From Malaya genurostris (lineage: Eukaryota > Arthropoda > Insecta > Diptera > Culicidae): a stretch of 64,000 nt of DNA. The notes below the pieces were generated by a model. That model worked only from the letters and a program-made list of their open reading frames with translations. It did no database searches and was not told the DNA's origin. Location of the stretch: NCBI RefSeq assembly GCF_030247185.1, contig NC_080572.1, forward strand, positions 170,568,975 to 170,632,974. The letters run 5' to 3'. The number at the start of each line of letters is the position of its first letter. Within the stretch, counting starts at the first letter, position 1. Made by a program: the position numbers and the translations under genes. Below are positions 25,373-36,760 of the stretch, piece after piece.

Positions 25373-27707
25373 AAGTGTGCCACTCATGAAACAGCTACTT
25401 GTCAAAGCTGAGCCCATTGTGTGCCGCAACTGTGCAACTGTCTGAAAACAAAAGTGCCAATATTGATAAATGTACCAACGCATTGTGTTAATGTGTGATT
25501 GGCATATTGTTCTAATCGTCTTCCCCTTGCCAAAAAGTTTAACTCATTTCGACATTTCATGGAATGCTCAATCGATTGTGACACGTTTAGAGTCAAAGGA
25601 ATTATACTATTTCTTTTTTCGATTCGACTGCATTTCCTAGATTACAGGGATCGAATTCTCATTTAAAATGACGTTCAATAAAATAATTTTAATGGGAGCT
25701 ACAAACACCGAATATTATTAATGTAAAAAAAACACATAAGGATTAAGCACGTTATTTAATGCAAACGTTATTTTCTTTTGATCGGGAAGGATTGCTTTGC
25801 CGCCCCCAAAAAACAAATGTTGCGCACGGGGCGACTGACCTCTTGCTCTGAAAAGTTTTATCAGCAAATTTTGAAACTACAAATTAAAAGATTGGCGTTA
25901 GTATTTCAAAACTTTACCCAGTAGAGTTTCTAAATTTGCAGTAGAGTTTCTAAATTTGCAGTAGAGTTTCTAAATTCTGTTGAAAATTGATTTGAACCGC
26001 CGCTTTAGATAATTCACTAACTGCTCGAACTGACTACCCGTAACTCACTCATAATACCATCTTTTTTTTCGATTCTTTCCTCCTCTTAGATGGATGAGGA
26101 ATTTTGGAAAAATTGCAATGCTTGAAATGTGTGCTTTTTTATGCATTCCTTGACAACGGTAGATAAGGGAACAGAGTTGCGGATAACTTGGAGTGGAAAC
26201 AATGTTCTAGATGAAAATTATGAAAAAATTTTCATTATTTTAAAAACATACAAAATTTCAAATGGTGTTGTACAAAAGTATTTCAAACCCTATAGAGTTT
26301 AATTAATACGAAAGCGTGGTGAATCGATAATAAAACAGCGTTTTTTTAGTTTTTGAATCTACATCTTCAAACGACCACGACAAGTCAAGTAGAACGTCGC
26401 CAGGGGACCCAGCCCTCGATGGATGGCTTGCGGCGCCACGTACAGCTTTCAAGAGACCAAGTGATTTCGTTCTTACAATACCAGAATTTCTTTCTCGCCT
26501 GCCAAAGCATATTTTCGTCTTCAAATTTTGTATTTTGTCTCATAATACCTTCAGAGTAATTCTTGATTTTTGTTTAATTGAGAGCTGATGGTACAAATTT
26601 AATTCTATAGAAAAGTTTCGAAAACTTCCTGAAATGGTTTGTTTATTTATTATGGAGCTGCTTGGTAACTATAGTTCATAGCAACTCAAACAGTGTTGCT
26701 GAAAAAATATTTTTTTATCATTATCAAGGGGTCGCTATATTTTTGTTAACTGATGGTAAATCGCTCAGGAAAATGGTTTATTCCGATTTTTCTTCGGAGC
26801 GCCTGGTCGTGTCGGTTTAATGATATGTAGTAATAATGTTTTATGAGCCCCCAAATTATTTTATGGAACTTGCCACCTCTGCCAATCACGAATTCACCCG
26901 AGTACGAATCATTTTAATATTGCACAAAATTATCAAAAGGCCTGAATTCGTCGATCACTACAAATTTATTACATCTATTAATTGAACTCAGTACTTTGTT
27001 TGAGTTAATCTAATTAAGCTCAAGCACTCTCCTATTTCTTATTACTCACATATAACCACAAACATTGTTAGAGTAACCGATGTATTCGCAGCAAATGGCT
27101 AATTGCCAAACCGTTGGTCAGAAGTTCAATGAAATGTTAAGTTTGTTGCTACGTTCTTCCATAATATTTACAAAATATTTTTTTATGTGTCGAATTAAAT
27201 GAGAATGGTGATGTAAAATTTGGTGCTTATACTCTTTGTGTTTTATTTTGAACAAAACCTTCCGGTTTCATTTTAAGTACTTACACAATTAGATTTGATT
27301 TCATATGAACTTAATATTATCAGTCACCTGTATCACTACCACATTTTAAATGCTAAATCTAAATGAATTCTTAGAACAGAAAGAATATATATGAGACGAT
27401 AAAAAATATTCCATAAGTGTTGTATTTTCATCTTCTTGAGATTTTTCCGAAGGTCAGAGTATTTGCATGCATCCATCCGAAATATCGTGTAAATATAATA
27501 TGTTAACGATAGCTACACAAAATGTTTTCATTATTTAATCTAGATGAGATCACGCAGTCATGTTACCACTTTTTTTCGTCCAATTTGCCAATACTGTCGT
27601 ATAATAAGAGGAATCACGGAACTTTTTTTTACAGTTTGAACTTTTTGTACTGTATTCACAAAAACAATCACGACGATTGAACATGCTTGTTTGTTGCATT
27701 CCCTAAA
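25373..27707. other. Intergenic; three-unit tandem repeat and one exon-like island
   Basis: A 20-bp unit containing GCAGTAGAGTTTCTAAATTT is repeated three times at about 25919-25977. An exon-like open frame is at 26350-26588 (see findings). Otherwise AT-rich without a supported feature. Confidence 0.4.
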
Positions 27708-28042
27708 TTAGTCTTTGGAAATAACAGCGACCAATATATTGTTGGAACTTGCTAGTTCTAGAACGTCCTCGTCCGTTATGGAACTGGCCAAATCGTAAAC
27801 TTTCTCTTGGTTCTGTAAACAAGATTATAAAAATAATGTTCATGTAAAATCGCAACATTTCTTAGTTCATTTCAATTTACCTCATTGTCCAACAATGGTC
27901 TTGGTTTTCCAGCAATTATAGAAGGAACTTCTACTCCAGTTATTGTCCTGGGGGCAACGAGTATGTTAGGAATTGGTGCACCTCGAGACCACTTGGTTGC
28001 AATTAGCATTACCAGAACGAGATGCAAAAAAAGATGTTTCAT
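27708..28042 (-). CDS. Small secreted protein, paralogue family member 2 (two exons)
   Basis: Function is not recognised. Exon 1 is 28042-27881 (54 codons), the intron is 27880-27813 (68 nt, GTAAAT...TTTACAG, phase 0) and exon 2 is 27812-27708 (34 codons plus stop), giving 88 aa. Signal peptide is about residues 1-21 (FLHLVLVMLIA core, cleavage near WSRG/APIP). The mature protein begins APIPNILVAPR and reaches block A VPSIIAGKPRPLLDNE at the exon end. Exon 2 gives block B KVYDLASSITDEDV and a short acidic-to-hydrophobic tail ending ISKD. The ATG at 28042 is chosen because a TATA box (28119-28124) and an initiator ACAGTT (28092-28087) predict a transcript start near 28090, which excludes the longer upstream frame as a signal-peptide start. 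This is the cleanest member of the family. Confidence 0.88.
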
Positions 28043-28118
28043 GTTGGTTCCTTTATGTTGATCTGATCTTCTCTGCGAATTTTGGAAACTGTTCAAAGAT
28101 TATCGGAAGCGGTTCGGA

Positions 28119-28124
28119 TTTATA
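28119..28124 (-). promoter_or_regulatory. TATA box of secreted-peptide gene 2
   Basis: TATAAA on the minus strand; an initiator-like ACAGTT begins exactly 32 bases downstream at 28092. The leader to the ATG at 28042 would be about 48 nt. Confidence 0.65.
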
Positions 28125-28586
28125 TTAAAATTGACCCATGCTTTTCAACATACGGTAAACTATCAATCTGACCGGTACTTGACCATAACTAGTTTCTCTA
28201 CAAGTTCCTCTTCATATCGTCTTCCTTTCGGATGTGTGATATTCGCGCAAACGAAAATAACCGGAGGTGTGTCTTGAACTGGAGAGGAGAGATATCCCTG
28301 ACCCATTCAACAAATCACAGCATGGGAAACGATAGTGCGCGTGACTGTTTCAATACGAGTTGGTCGCTGCCTTAGCACGTGCTTTTTGTGACGAAGCTAG
28401 CGGCACGCGAGACATATTCCTTGGGAGAGCCTTATTAACTTTCGCATATTTGATTCATCATTATGATCAAGACAAAGCACGCGACTCTGTGACGCAAATA
28501 AGCGACCAGCAACCAGCGACGCGCAATGAACTCTCAGTGTTGAAAGGCTAATGCGAGAGCGAAAACGTTATAGAGAATATATTACT

Positions 28587-28621
28587 ATGAAGTGGGTATT
28601 TCTAGCTATATGCTTTTTGAC
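28587..28621 (+). other. Candidate first coding exon with signal peptide, head-to-head with gene 2
   Basis: ATG at 28587 opens MKWVFLAICFL, a compact signal-peptide start, followed at once by a good splice donor (GAC then GTAAGG at 28622). Unspliced, the frame stops at TAA right after the donor. The orientation is opposite to gene 2, about 545 bases away. No second exon was found before the transposon sequence at 28.7 kb, so it may be a relic, or its next exon may lie beyond the repeats. Confidence 0.3.
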
Positions 28622-28719
28622 GTAAGGATTTCCAAATCGAAAACCGGCATTCCTCTTTAAATTGTCGAAGTTCTAGCACATATTACAATCATCGGTTGCA
28701 ATAGATGACACTATGGATT

Positions 28720-28910
28720 AACAGTAATTAAATCCTTCAAGCAAAACCCTTGATATAACATAAAACTCATGCATTTCTGAGACATTTGGCATAAAAAATG
28801 TCTATTCAGGAAATCTCTAAATTTTTCCGTAGATTTTTTTTTAAAAAAATATTTTTTTATTCTCCCAGATCGGGACGTTTCATGCATTACTAAAATATTT
28901 GGCATAAGAA
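28720..28910. repeat. Foldback element, partial copy
   Basis: Shares CTCATGCATTTCTGAGACATTTGG and its inverted partner CGTTTCATGCATTACTAAA-type segments with 20210-20690 and 33715-33895. Confidence 0.45.
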
Positions 28911-29091
28911 AAATTTCTTAAGCGGTTTTTTTACACGGATCTATGAAGTTATGCGATTTTTACGCGGTACGTATCCTCCGTATAAAAAGAGGTTTCAATG
29001 TACTTTATTGTTTCTGCAATGAAAGGCCTAATCTTTCATAGTGTCAATTATCTGTCAGTTGGTGCTAAAAAAATAATTTAAAAAATGTAGC

Positions 29092-30632
29092 CGGGTTTGC
29101 ATATGGAAACTCTCCCCCAAACAGAAATTAAAGTGATATAACCTGTTTGATAGGATTTATACTGCAGATGAATTTCCCAAAATTTTAATCCATACTGCCA
29201 TATTTGTAGAGATAGGGTGGTTCTTCTGATTTTCATTTTATTTAAATTTTTAAAACCTCTTTAGCGAAAAAATTTAAAAAAAATTAGAAATATTTTAGGT
29301 ATTATGGGAAACCTTTCTGAATTTTTCAAAATGTTCATAATTTTCTATTTTTTTAATGTTCATAATTTTCTAATTTTTTTATTCGCACTTCCAATTTTGG
29401 CACCACTCTAGATTTTACATCAAATATAAATCATTTATGAGTACATTACGCCGATTTTATTTTAGATTTTTTAAAAATGTGGACGGGTATTATATGAAAC
29501 TTTAAAAAAAATCAATCGAAAAACCATGCGTCTCCATCAAATTATCATCAGATGGAGACGCATGGTGTTTAGTTCTAAAATCATACACCACTTCAGAAAT
29601 AAATACGATACGTTTTCATCTACAACTTCGGCTCAGGTCTGGGGTACTGAAGTAATTTATAATGATAAAAGAAATTCATTTGAAATGTTATTTTCACATG
29701 CCCGCAAGCCTGCGAATAAGGAATAAGTGAGGACATCAGAACAATTGACAAATATTTAGTTTTCATTATACGGTTTAAAGTATTTATTTATAAACTGATG
29801 TCATTTTTCATTTATTTTACATTAATTGTATTCAAATCGATTGAATCAACAAATACACTTTAGTCAATTTTAATGTAACATTTTTGTTATGTTGAATAAA
29901 AGCTCTAAATAACATTAAAAATATAGTTGCTTTTGCAGAAAAAAGTATTTTTAGACACTAAGCGCTAAATCAAAAGAAATTCGAAACCAAGCGAAATCCA
30001 ATAAAACTGTTCCTCGACTTTCTGTATCACATGGTATGAATAGCCAAATTGCCTGAAATTGTTCAACAAGACAGCTAAAGTCAAACGGCTTAAACCCATA
30101 AAGACGGATTAATCAAACTGGGATTGAACTGACTGTAAATCCATTGGAACACCATATATGAGAGGAAAAGGCCTTCCTACAGATAAAGATACAAAGAGTA
30201 ATACGTTATTTATTACGTATGAACCACGGTTTTGAACAGCTGCATGGAGATCCACCTATCACAAGAACAGCTCAAATTGGACAGATACGATGGGCTGCGC
30301 ATGTCATCAGCATAACGGACGGTAACCATGTGATTTTAGCATTAAGAATAAAATAACATCATAAGCATTTATCTTATCCGATTGTGAAGCAGTTTATTCA
30401 ATAGCATTTTATTTGAAGACAGAACTACTGGATCAATTGAAATTAATGAGATTGGAATAACTAATTTTGATGCTAAACAAATATTATACAATTTCTTGAT
30501 TCCTTAGATGAAATATCAAGAAAACATCAAGTATCGCTATGACAGCACAGAAACATCAAGAGAAGATATGATGGTAAAATTTGTTATTATTTTGAGCTTT
30601 GTTTGTTATTTACATCTACCCGGGCCGGCTAC
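29092..30632. mobile_element. Long-inverted-repeat element carrying a retrotransposon fragment (copy 2)
   Basis: Ends GTAGCCGGGTTTGC and GGGCCGGCTACACCCTTT are inverted. 29092-29590 is the reverse complement of about 18420-18972 of copy 1, including the hairpin CCATGCGTCTCCATC. The interior has an RT C-terminal piece at 30170-30335. Confidence 0.65.
30170..30335 (+). pseudogene. Non-LTR retrotransposon C-terminal fragment
   Basis: QRVIRYLLRMNHGFEQLHGD and PPITRTAQIGQIRWAAHVIS, homologous to the fragment at 17629-17815. Confidence 0.65.
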
Positions 30633-30701
30633 ACCCTTTATAAATAAAATTTTTAAATAACACAGAATCAAGTAAACAATTTGAGTAGTGCTTGTATACC
30701 A

Positions 30702-30895
30702 AGTCCCGGGTTGGCGGTTCAATGCAAACCAGCTGGTCTTACAAACCAGCTGTCGTATGTTCGAGCCCCGACCTGGAAGGATTCGTAGTGTCAGTATAAT
30801 CGTAGCACCAGCCATGCAATGGTTCTGTACACTCTGAATCGGCTGCGAAGTCTGTTGAAACAGAAGGTCAAATTCGAGTTCCGAATGAAAAACAC
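30702..30895 (+). mobile_element. tRNA-derived SINE
   Basis: Box A-like GGTTGGCGGTTCAATGC, box B-like TATGTTCGAGCCCCG, body ACCTGGAAGGATTCGTAGTG, end GAAACAGAAGGTCAAATTCG. Same family as 38181-38380. Confidence 0.75.
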
Positions 30896-31465
30896 TCCAC
30901 AAGTAACGAATTTTTCGACCCAGATAAAGTTTCTTGGGATAAGCGTTGTTGCTTATGATTCGAATCACTAAAATGATGAATGATGGCCATGACTTCATGA
31001 AAATATAAAATGGTTTGTTTCATAATTTTTTAATCATGACAACGGTAACGGATTTCTTTCCGTGTAGTCTTCGAAATACCAAAACCTTCCCACTCAGCAA
31101 GCGATTATATTTTGTTGGTCATTGAGCGTTTGTTGAACGGTATACTGCACGGAATAATCGTTCAGTTTGCATTAACGGTTTGTTATTGTTTTTACTCCTG
31201 CAAACATAGTGTGGTGTTATCTTCATATAGAAAGAAAATTTGTTGTTATTCTACATGAAGTACAGGGTTCGCCATGTAACTTTTTTTTAAACATGCAATA
31301 AAACACAAACGGTTCATCCGATCTCAAAATTTATTATTTCATATTAAAGTACAATCCTTCCGGTTAATTGTGGAATATAATTTCATTCAAATGGCTGCCT
31401 CGGCTGGCCTTGCAGTACGCCATACGGTCGGTCCAGTTTTTTAGTACATTTTCGATTATACCTTA

Positions 31466-32469
31466 TGATAAAAAAAGAACCGGAATTTTCATTTTAAAAT
31501 TCCCGCGCTTGTCCAATGTGTAAACTTTTATTCTCTCAACGTTGGCAACACTTTTATACACATTCTGTCAAATTTTGACGCATATCGTACGATTAGTTTT
31601 TGTTTGGCGTCTATACAAAGAAGTTGAATAATTTTCGTGTGGCGATTTTTATAATGGATGAACGGGAGTCTAAAAAAGGCCGAATTACGAAAGGCGGAAT
31701 AACGAAAGGCCGAAATACATAAGGCCGACGATGTTCTTATCTACCACATAAAGCCGAAATTTCCCGGATGAACATTTAGAACAACGTGCGTGCATCAAAT
31801 TTTGTGTTGCAAATGGATTTAAGTGTTCCGAAACTTTGAAAATGTTAGAAAAAGCCTTTTGTGAATCGTGTCTAGGAAAAGCACAGGCATACGAGTGGTA
31901 TAAACGCTTCAAAGGTGGTCGTACAAGCTTGGATCATGATGAGATCCCTGGCCGCCCAACAACATCTGTTACTGAAAAAAACATTGAATCGGCGAAGCAA
32001 ATCGTGTTGCAAAATCGTTCTGTACCGATTAGAGAGATTGCTGTGTTGTTGGGCATCTCTTATGGATCAGCCGAACACATTTTAACTGATGTTTTGGGTT
32101 TGAAACGCGTCGCTTCTCGGCTGGACCACCACCACGATAATGCGCCGGCTCACACAGCGTTGGTTGTGTCGCAGTTTTTGGCCATAAACTCAACCAATAT
32201 CATCAACCAAGCACCGTACTCTCCAGATATGGCCCCGTGTGACTTTTTCCTCTTCCCCAGACTCAAATTGCCATTGCGGGGAACGCGTTTTGAGACCGTT
32301 GAACTAAAGGCCATACTTTCGGCGGCCTATAATACTTGTATGGAAAATTGGATCAAGCGTTGGCATGCATGTATTGCCGCAGGAGGAGAGTACTTTGAAG
32401 GCGATAATAAAGAAATTTATTAAAAATTGAAATTTTGAGTTTTTTATAAAAAATCCGGTTCTTTTTTGA
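31466..32469 (+). mobile_element. Mariner element with internal deletion, nested
   Basis: Inverted ends AAAAAAAGAACCGGAATTTT near 31468 and CCGGTTCTTTTTT near 32455-32467. Inserted in the minus-strand transposase of 31263-33164. Confidence 0.7.
31770..32423 (+). pseudogene. Mariner transposase, in-frame internal deletion
   Basis: The frame is open from about 31755. It carries EQRACIKFCVANGFKCSETL and AQAYEWYKRFKGGRTSLDHD (first HTH), IREIAVLLGISYGSAEHIL (second HTH), then jumps from LKRVASRL to HHDNAPAHTALVVSQF (second Asp) and PYSPDMAPCDFFLFPRLK (third Asp). It ends GDNKEIY. About 195 codons run without a stop from 31836, but the segment with the first catalytic Asp is missing and no ATG lies at the expected N-terminus. 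It is catalytically dead; the DNA-binding half is intact. Confidence 0.8.
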
Positions 32470-33611
32470 TCATGTTGTCCTTCAAGGCTTGAATTGCCTC
32501 TGGCTTGTCCACATAACACTTATCTTTGACAGCCCTCCAAAGATAATAGTCTAACGGCGTCAAATCACAGCTTTGAGGCGGCCAAATGACATCCGAATTC
32601 CGACTGATAATAATGATAAGACTGTGCTCAGAAGATCGATCGTAGCGTTGGCTGTGTGGCACGGAGCGCCGTCTTGTTGGAACCAAATGGTGTCCAAGTC
32701 TTTCTCTTCAAGTAACGGGAACATCCAATCGCTAATCATGGCGCGGTAGCCCTCGCCATTGACCGTGGCGGCGGCTCCTGCCTCATATTCGAAGAAAAAT
32801 GGCCCGATGATGCCGCCAGACCAAAATCCGCACCAAACCGTCACTGAGGATGCATCGGCTTCTCCGTGATAACGTGCGGGTTTTCCGTCCCCCAGATGCG
32901 ACAATTTTGCTTATTAACATACCCGCCGAGATGAAAATGTGCCTCATCCGAGAAGATGATTTTTTGGCACACATTCCGCAACATTACCATGATTTTCAAA
33001 GTAAAACTGCACTATTTTTACGCGTTCCTCAAGCGTATACACAACCATTTTCGTTCAGCGGAAGGATAAAACTAAGTTTCTGTCAAATCAGAAGTTACAT
33101 TAAGGTTACCAATGTCGAAATAACCGCTAGTTCAAAAAAAAAAGTTACATGGCGGACCCTGTTGAAGTATTCTACAGGTATGTAGTGTTCATTTAAACAA
33201 TAAGTGGATAAAAATTTCCAAAATTCTCCAGTAAAACTAGTTCACCGGGGCTCGAACTCCTCATATTGAAAATGGCTCAAAAATGGTCCTCTGTCTTCCA
33301 GATTTGTTGAACGAAAAAAATGGCGGTTGGTTCAATGGTCTATTTCCAAATCGGCAAACGAAGGTCCCGTGTTTGCCTCCCGTTGAACGATTAATTGGGC
33401 GTTGATTGGGCCAACGATACAACGTATTGGACCAACGAAAGAACACCGTTGCACGTTATTTTTCTAAGAGGGTTATCAGTTGCTGGTGCAATATGACGAT
33501 AGTTTCGTTGTTATTGTGCAATAGAGATATTATCTCCTTATAAATTCCAGTTTGTTATGTTATCCAGTTATTTTTAGAATGATTGCGAATGTTTTTAAAA
33601 TCTGGTGTAAC

Positions 33612-33710
33612 TACACTGAGGTCTTTTTTAGGCGGTTTTTATGCGTTGCTTTTACGCAGATTTCCGAAGTTACGCGGTTTTTGAAGTTACGTGATTACCT
33701 TAGTTTGTCT
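33612..33710. mobile_element. MITE fragment, TACACTGAGGTC family
   Basis: Left end TACACTGAGGTCTTTTTTAG with TTTTATGCG and AGTTACGCGGTTTTTG; the right end is absent. Confidence 0.55.
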
Positions 33711-33714
33711 TAGA

Positions 33715-33895
33715 AATGCATGAAACGTCGAGATCAGGTGTTATCCCGAAAATTTTCTTAAGTCAACTCTCGGACACTTGAAAAATTTTCGATTTAAAAC
33801 AATTTTTTGTAGATTACATCTGATCTCGGCGTTTCATGCATTTCTAAGACATTTGGTATCAAAAAAAATTTTCGATTTCGGAAATCTCAAGCTGC
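33715..33895. mobile_element. Foldback element copy
   Basis: AGAAATGCATGAAACGTCGA on the left and TCGGCGTTTCATGCATTTCT on the right form the arms. Confidence 0.6.
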
Positions 33896-33981
33896 CACGG
33901 CAAAATACATGCAAAAGTCGAAACAGCTTGTGAGTAAGTGGGTGAATCGTTTTAAAGAGGTGAAAAAAGTCGACGACGGCA
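33893..33981 (+). pseudogene. Tc1-like transposase N-terminal fragment
   Basis: Reads ATAKYMQKSKQLVSKWVNRF then KEVKKVDD, a typical Tc1-type first helix-turn-helix linker. No remainder of the gene follows. Confidence 0.5.
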
Positions 33982-34039
33982 GCTTGTGTCATTTTGGGAT
34001 CTTTCGGGTGTCAATAGTCAGCGATTTGCATGAAGGACA

Positions 34040-36720
34040 CTCCCAAGTAGTAATAGGAACGTGTTAAAATTGGCATGTTTCACGTGACATGTGATTTCAC
34101 GTGTTTTTGTTACAAATGTGAAAATCATTCATATTACTGCTTGTGAAACCAACTCTGCCTCTGTGTTAAAAAAAATCACACCGTTCCACTTTACCGATCG
34201 CGAGTAATCGTGACCACGCTCTTATGTAACAGACTGTATTTGAGTGGGAATGTTGATTCTGAATAATAATGCCTCTTTTAGTTTAAATTTTTGTATGACA
34301 AATCTTAGCTACTTTTGTGTAGGTAAGTTATATTTTATTAGTACGTACTTGTGACGAAACTACCGTGAAGTAATAAAATGTTCCTAGACCTCTTCGGCAA
34401 AATGTGCAGGGGTGTTGCCATGCTGCAGAATGACTTTTTCGCGTCTTTAAGCCTATTCTGGATGTTTATTAATTAATGCGATATTTTAATTGTACACTAC
34501 TCGCTTCTGATCCCAACACACTCATTGTGTTGTCTTTTTCTCAAAACGATTCCGTCCTGCACTCGATGTTAATGGTTGTACTGACGTTACCCTTGTTTTT
34601 TTTTTCGTTTCGGATTTTCAAAATATATCTATTTTACGTCATCATAAGCTAAAAAGAGTATTTCGTAATGAGTTTTTCGCTTTTCCATCTGTTGTTCATT
34701 CAGTTTGTGTGGAACCCATTTACAAACTTTTTGCAATTTTCTCATGGCTCTCAGGAGATCGTAAATTGCTTGTCGAGTGGCATTTATCTGCATTTATTAT
34801 TTCCAATTCCAAACCCGAACCCGACCCATATGAAAAAATGAAAATCTTTACCCGCACCCGATCCGAACCCGAAAAAAGTCTCGACACCCGATCAATTTTT
34901 TTTAATCCGAACCCGACCTGTACCCGTTAAAAATACTAAAATCAGCACCGTCCAATACCCGTCTGGTTCGGATTCGAGTCGGATCCTACCATCTCTGGTA
35001 TGTGTCTGGATTACATCGACAAGTCACAGCATATTACGAAAAACAACCCTTTGAATTTTCGATCAAATAATAAATCAGAAAGAACATTGAATTCATTGTA
35101 TCATCCGTTATAGTTTGCAGCGTTTACAGAACAGTTTTTGAACTGATGAACAATCGGTAAGCTATTGAAAATTGCCGAACTCTGCACAATTTTCTAACTG
35201 AGTGAAAATGTTTTCGTCGTTCTCTAAATTAGAAAGGTTAATATCATCAGCCATCGCACTTTATTGTGGAGAAGGATGTCGGAATATTGAATCTACATTT
35301 CTTTTAGGAATTCAATAAAGGGACGAAAACCTCCATTATTTTGACCGGAAATCACGGGGAAAGGGTTCGGTTAAAACCAAGTACATATGGCTAAAAGATA
35401 CAAATGATATCTAATCCTCGTTAATCGATTTAGATCGACTTATAAGTATTTTGTTGAAAAAAAAATATTTGCCTTTAAAACTATAGAGCCTCAGTTTCAT
35501 ATACAAAGAAGGACCTAAGGAACGGAGCTTTCACCAAAAGTCCCGTTGATTGCTAACTGGTTAAGTTACGCACGCATCTAGTAAAGGCAGAAACAATACA
35601 CTAAAATTGAAATGTAAATACTACTAACACTAGGGGAGTATGGTGCCCCTTACTACGGCTTCCCATCGTCTTACTAACCCGAAATAAGAGGAAAACCCAA
35701 TTCTTTATCCACCCAGTGGTGTGATAATGCCTTTTTCGTTCTTCGAAACTTTGTCATTAAAACATGTCTCGCCTTTTCATTAAGATAATTTCTGATATCC
35801 CATCCAACATTGATCAGATCGAGGTGTTCGCAAGTTTGCTTTATCAAATATTCTATTTGTTTTGATCAATGAATCGTGTGATCAAACAGCTTCTGTGTCG
35901 TCAATTTATTTCATATGATAAACGTCGATGGTGTCGTGAATGAAAATTTATTATGTATCGTTTTGCTTCTATTTTATTTGTTATAAATTCGAATTTAATG
36001 TGCTAATCAACCTGATTATAAGCTTACAGATTTGGATATTATTTTTATAGTTATCGATATTTAAATTCAAAGCAGAAATACCCCAATATTTTGACATCTT
36101 TACGGTGTGCGGATTAGTCTGTAAAGTAGATTATGTAAACGAAGTTTCGGTTTCTTTTATGGTGAACGTACGTCTTGTGATTTGCATTTTCATCAATGAA
36201 TTGCTCCTCAGAAGCTCGGTTCGACAGAGTGACAAAAAAATAATATATTCTGAAACAGGGGGTGTTTCCCAGCGTTAATTTAATGGTTCACGATTTGGAT
36301 CTCTGTTGGATTTTTAGGGTGATTCAAATGTTGAGATTTACGTATACTATGGCACTGGTCTTATAGTGTTTAGCTGTTCCCCTTAAGATACTTAAAATCA
36401 GAAATATCGTAGTACTGGTCAGGTAATTATCCTGTACACATTGGATCGGATGCGAAATCTTCGAATCATAATGTAATAAAGTGCCAATTCGGAATGTAGC
36501 AAGCATTTCACTCGTTATTGTAGCAGTAGTATTGAAGCAAATTTTGTTTTTAATTATCATCATAATCGTAAAGTCTTACTGGGCCTGTAAATTTTGAATG
36601 GTACTATTTATAATAACTTTGCGTAGATTTCCAATATTGTGTGTAAATTTTACTCTCACCAAAATTAAATCTTGTCAACATGAATTTCATGGTAGCGATT
36701 AGGAAATATGGTATCACTCT
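34040..36720. other. Intergenic, ACCCG-rich patch; degenerate SINE
   Basis: 34808-34985 repeats ACCCGA/GAACCCG units (AACCCGAACCCGACCC). A decayed SINE copy lies at about 36345-36510 (GGCACTGGTCTTATAG). No coding signal elsewhere. Confidence 0.45.
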
Positions 36721-36760
36721 AATAGTTTTTTACTTCATGGGAACGAAAACGTCATTTCTT

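Larger units (their letters stand above)
31364..33048 (-). pseudogene. DD36D (gambol-like) transposase, deleted and interrupted
   Basis: Starts MVVYTLEERVKIVQFYFENH at 33048, then an internal deletion joins it to IIFSDEAHFHLGGYVNKQN (first Asp). SSVTVWCGFWSGGIIGPFFF, WFQQDGAPCHTA (second Asp) and WPPQSCDLTPLDYYLW (third Asp) follow, with a frameshift near 32640. After KDNMI the frame is cut by the mariner; it resumes at about 31460 as VLKNWTDRMAYCKASRGSHL and ends NEIIFHN. A sister copy is at 50860-51570. Confidence 0.8.
31263..33164 (-). mobile_element. IS630-Tc1-mariner element (DD36D, gambol-like), interrupted by a mariner
   Basis: Inverted ends CAGGGTTCGCCATGTAAC (31264 on) and GTTACATGGCGGACCCTG (to 33163). 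It contains the transposase relic at 31364-33048 and a mariner at about 31466-32469. TGAAGTA occurs at both outer flanks. Confidence 0.8.
31090..33480. repeat. Host repeat split by a DD36D transposon
   Basis: 31090-31262 and 33165-33480 are the two halves of a unit found uninterrupted at 58470-58945 (shared AGAAAGAAAATTTGTTGTTA, AATAAGTGGATAAAA, ACGAAGGTCCCGTGTT). The 58.6 kb copy is the empty-site relative. Confidence 0.75.

Noticed and set aside
27872..28096. Longer N-terminus for gene 2 starting upstream of 28042
   Set aside because: It would begin at or before the predicted transcription start and would bury the signal peptide.
30702..30780. Possible tRNA gene
   Set aside because: Box A/B-like but no clean cloverleaf; matches a SINE present in several copies.
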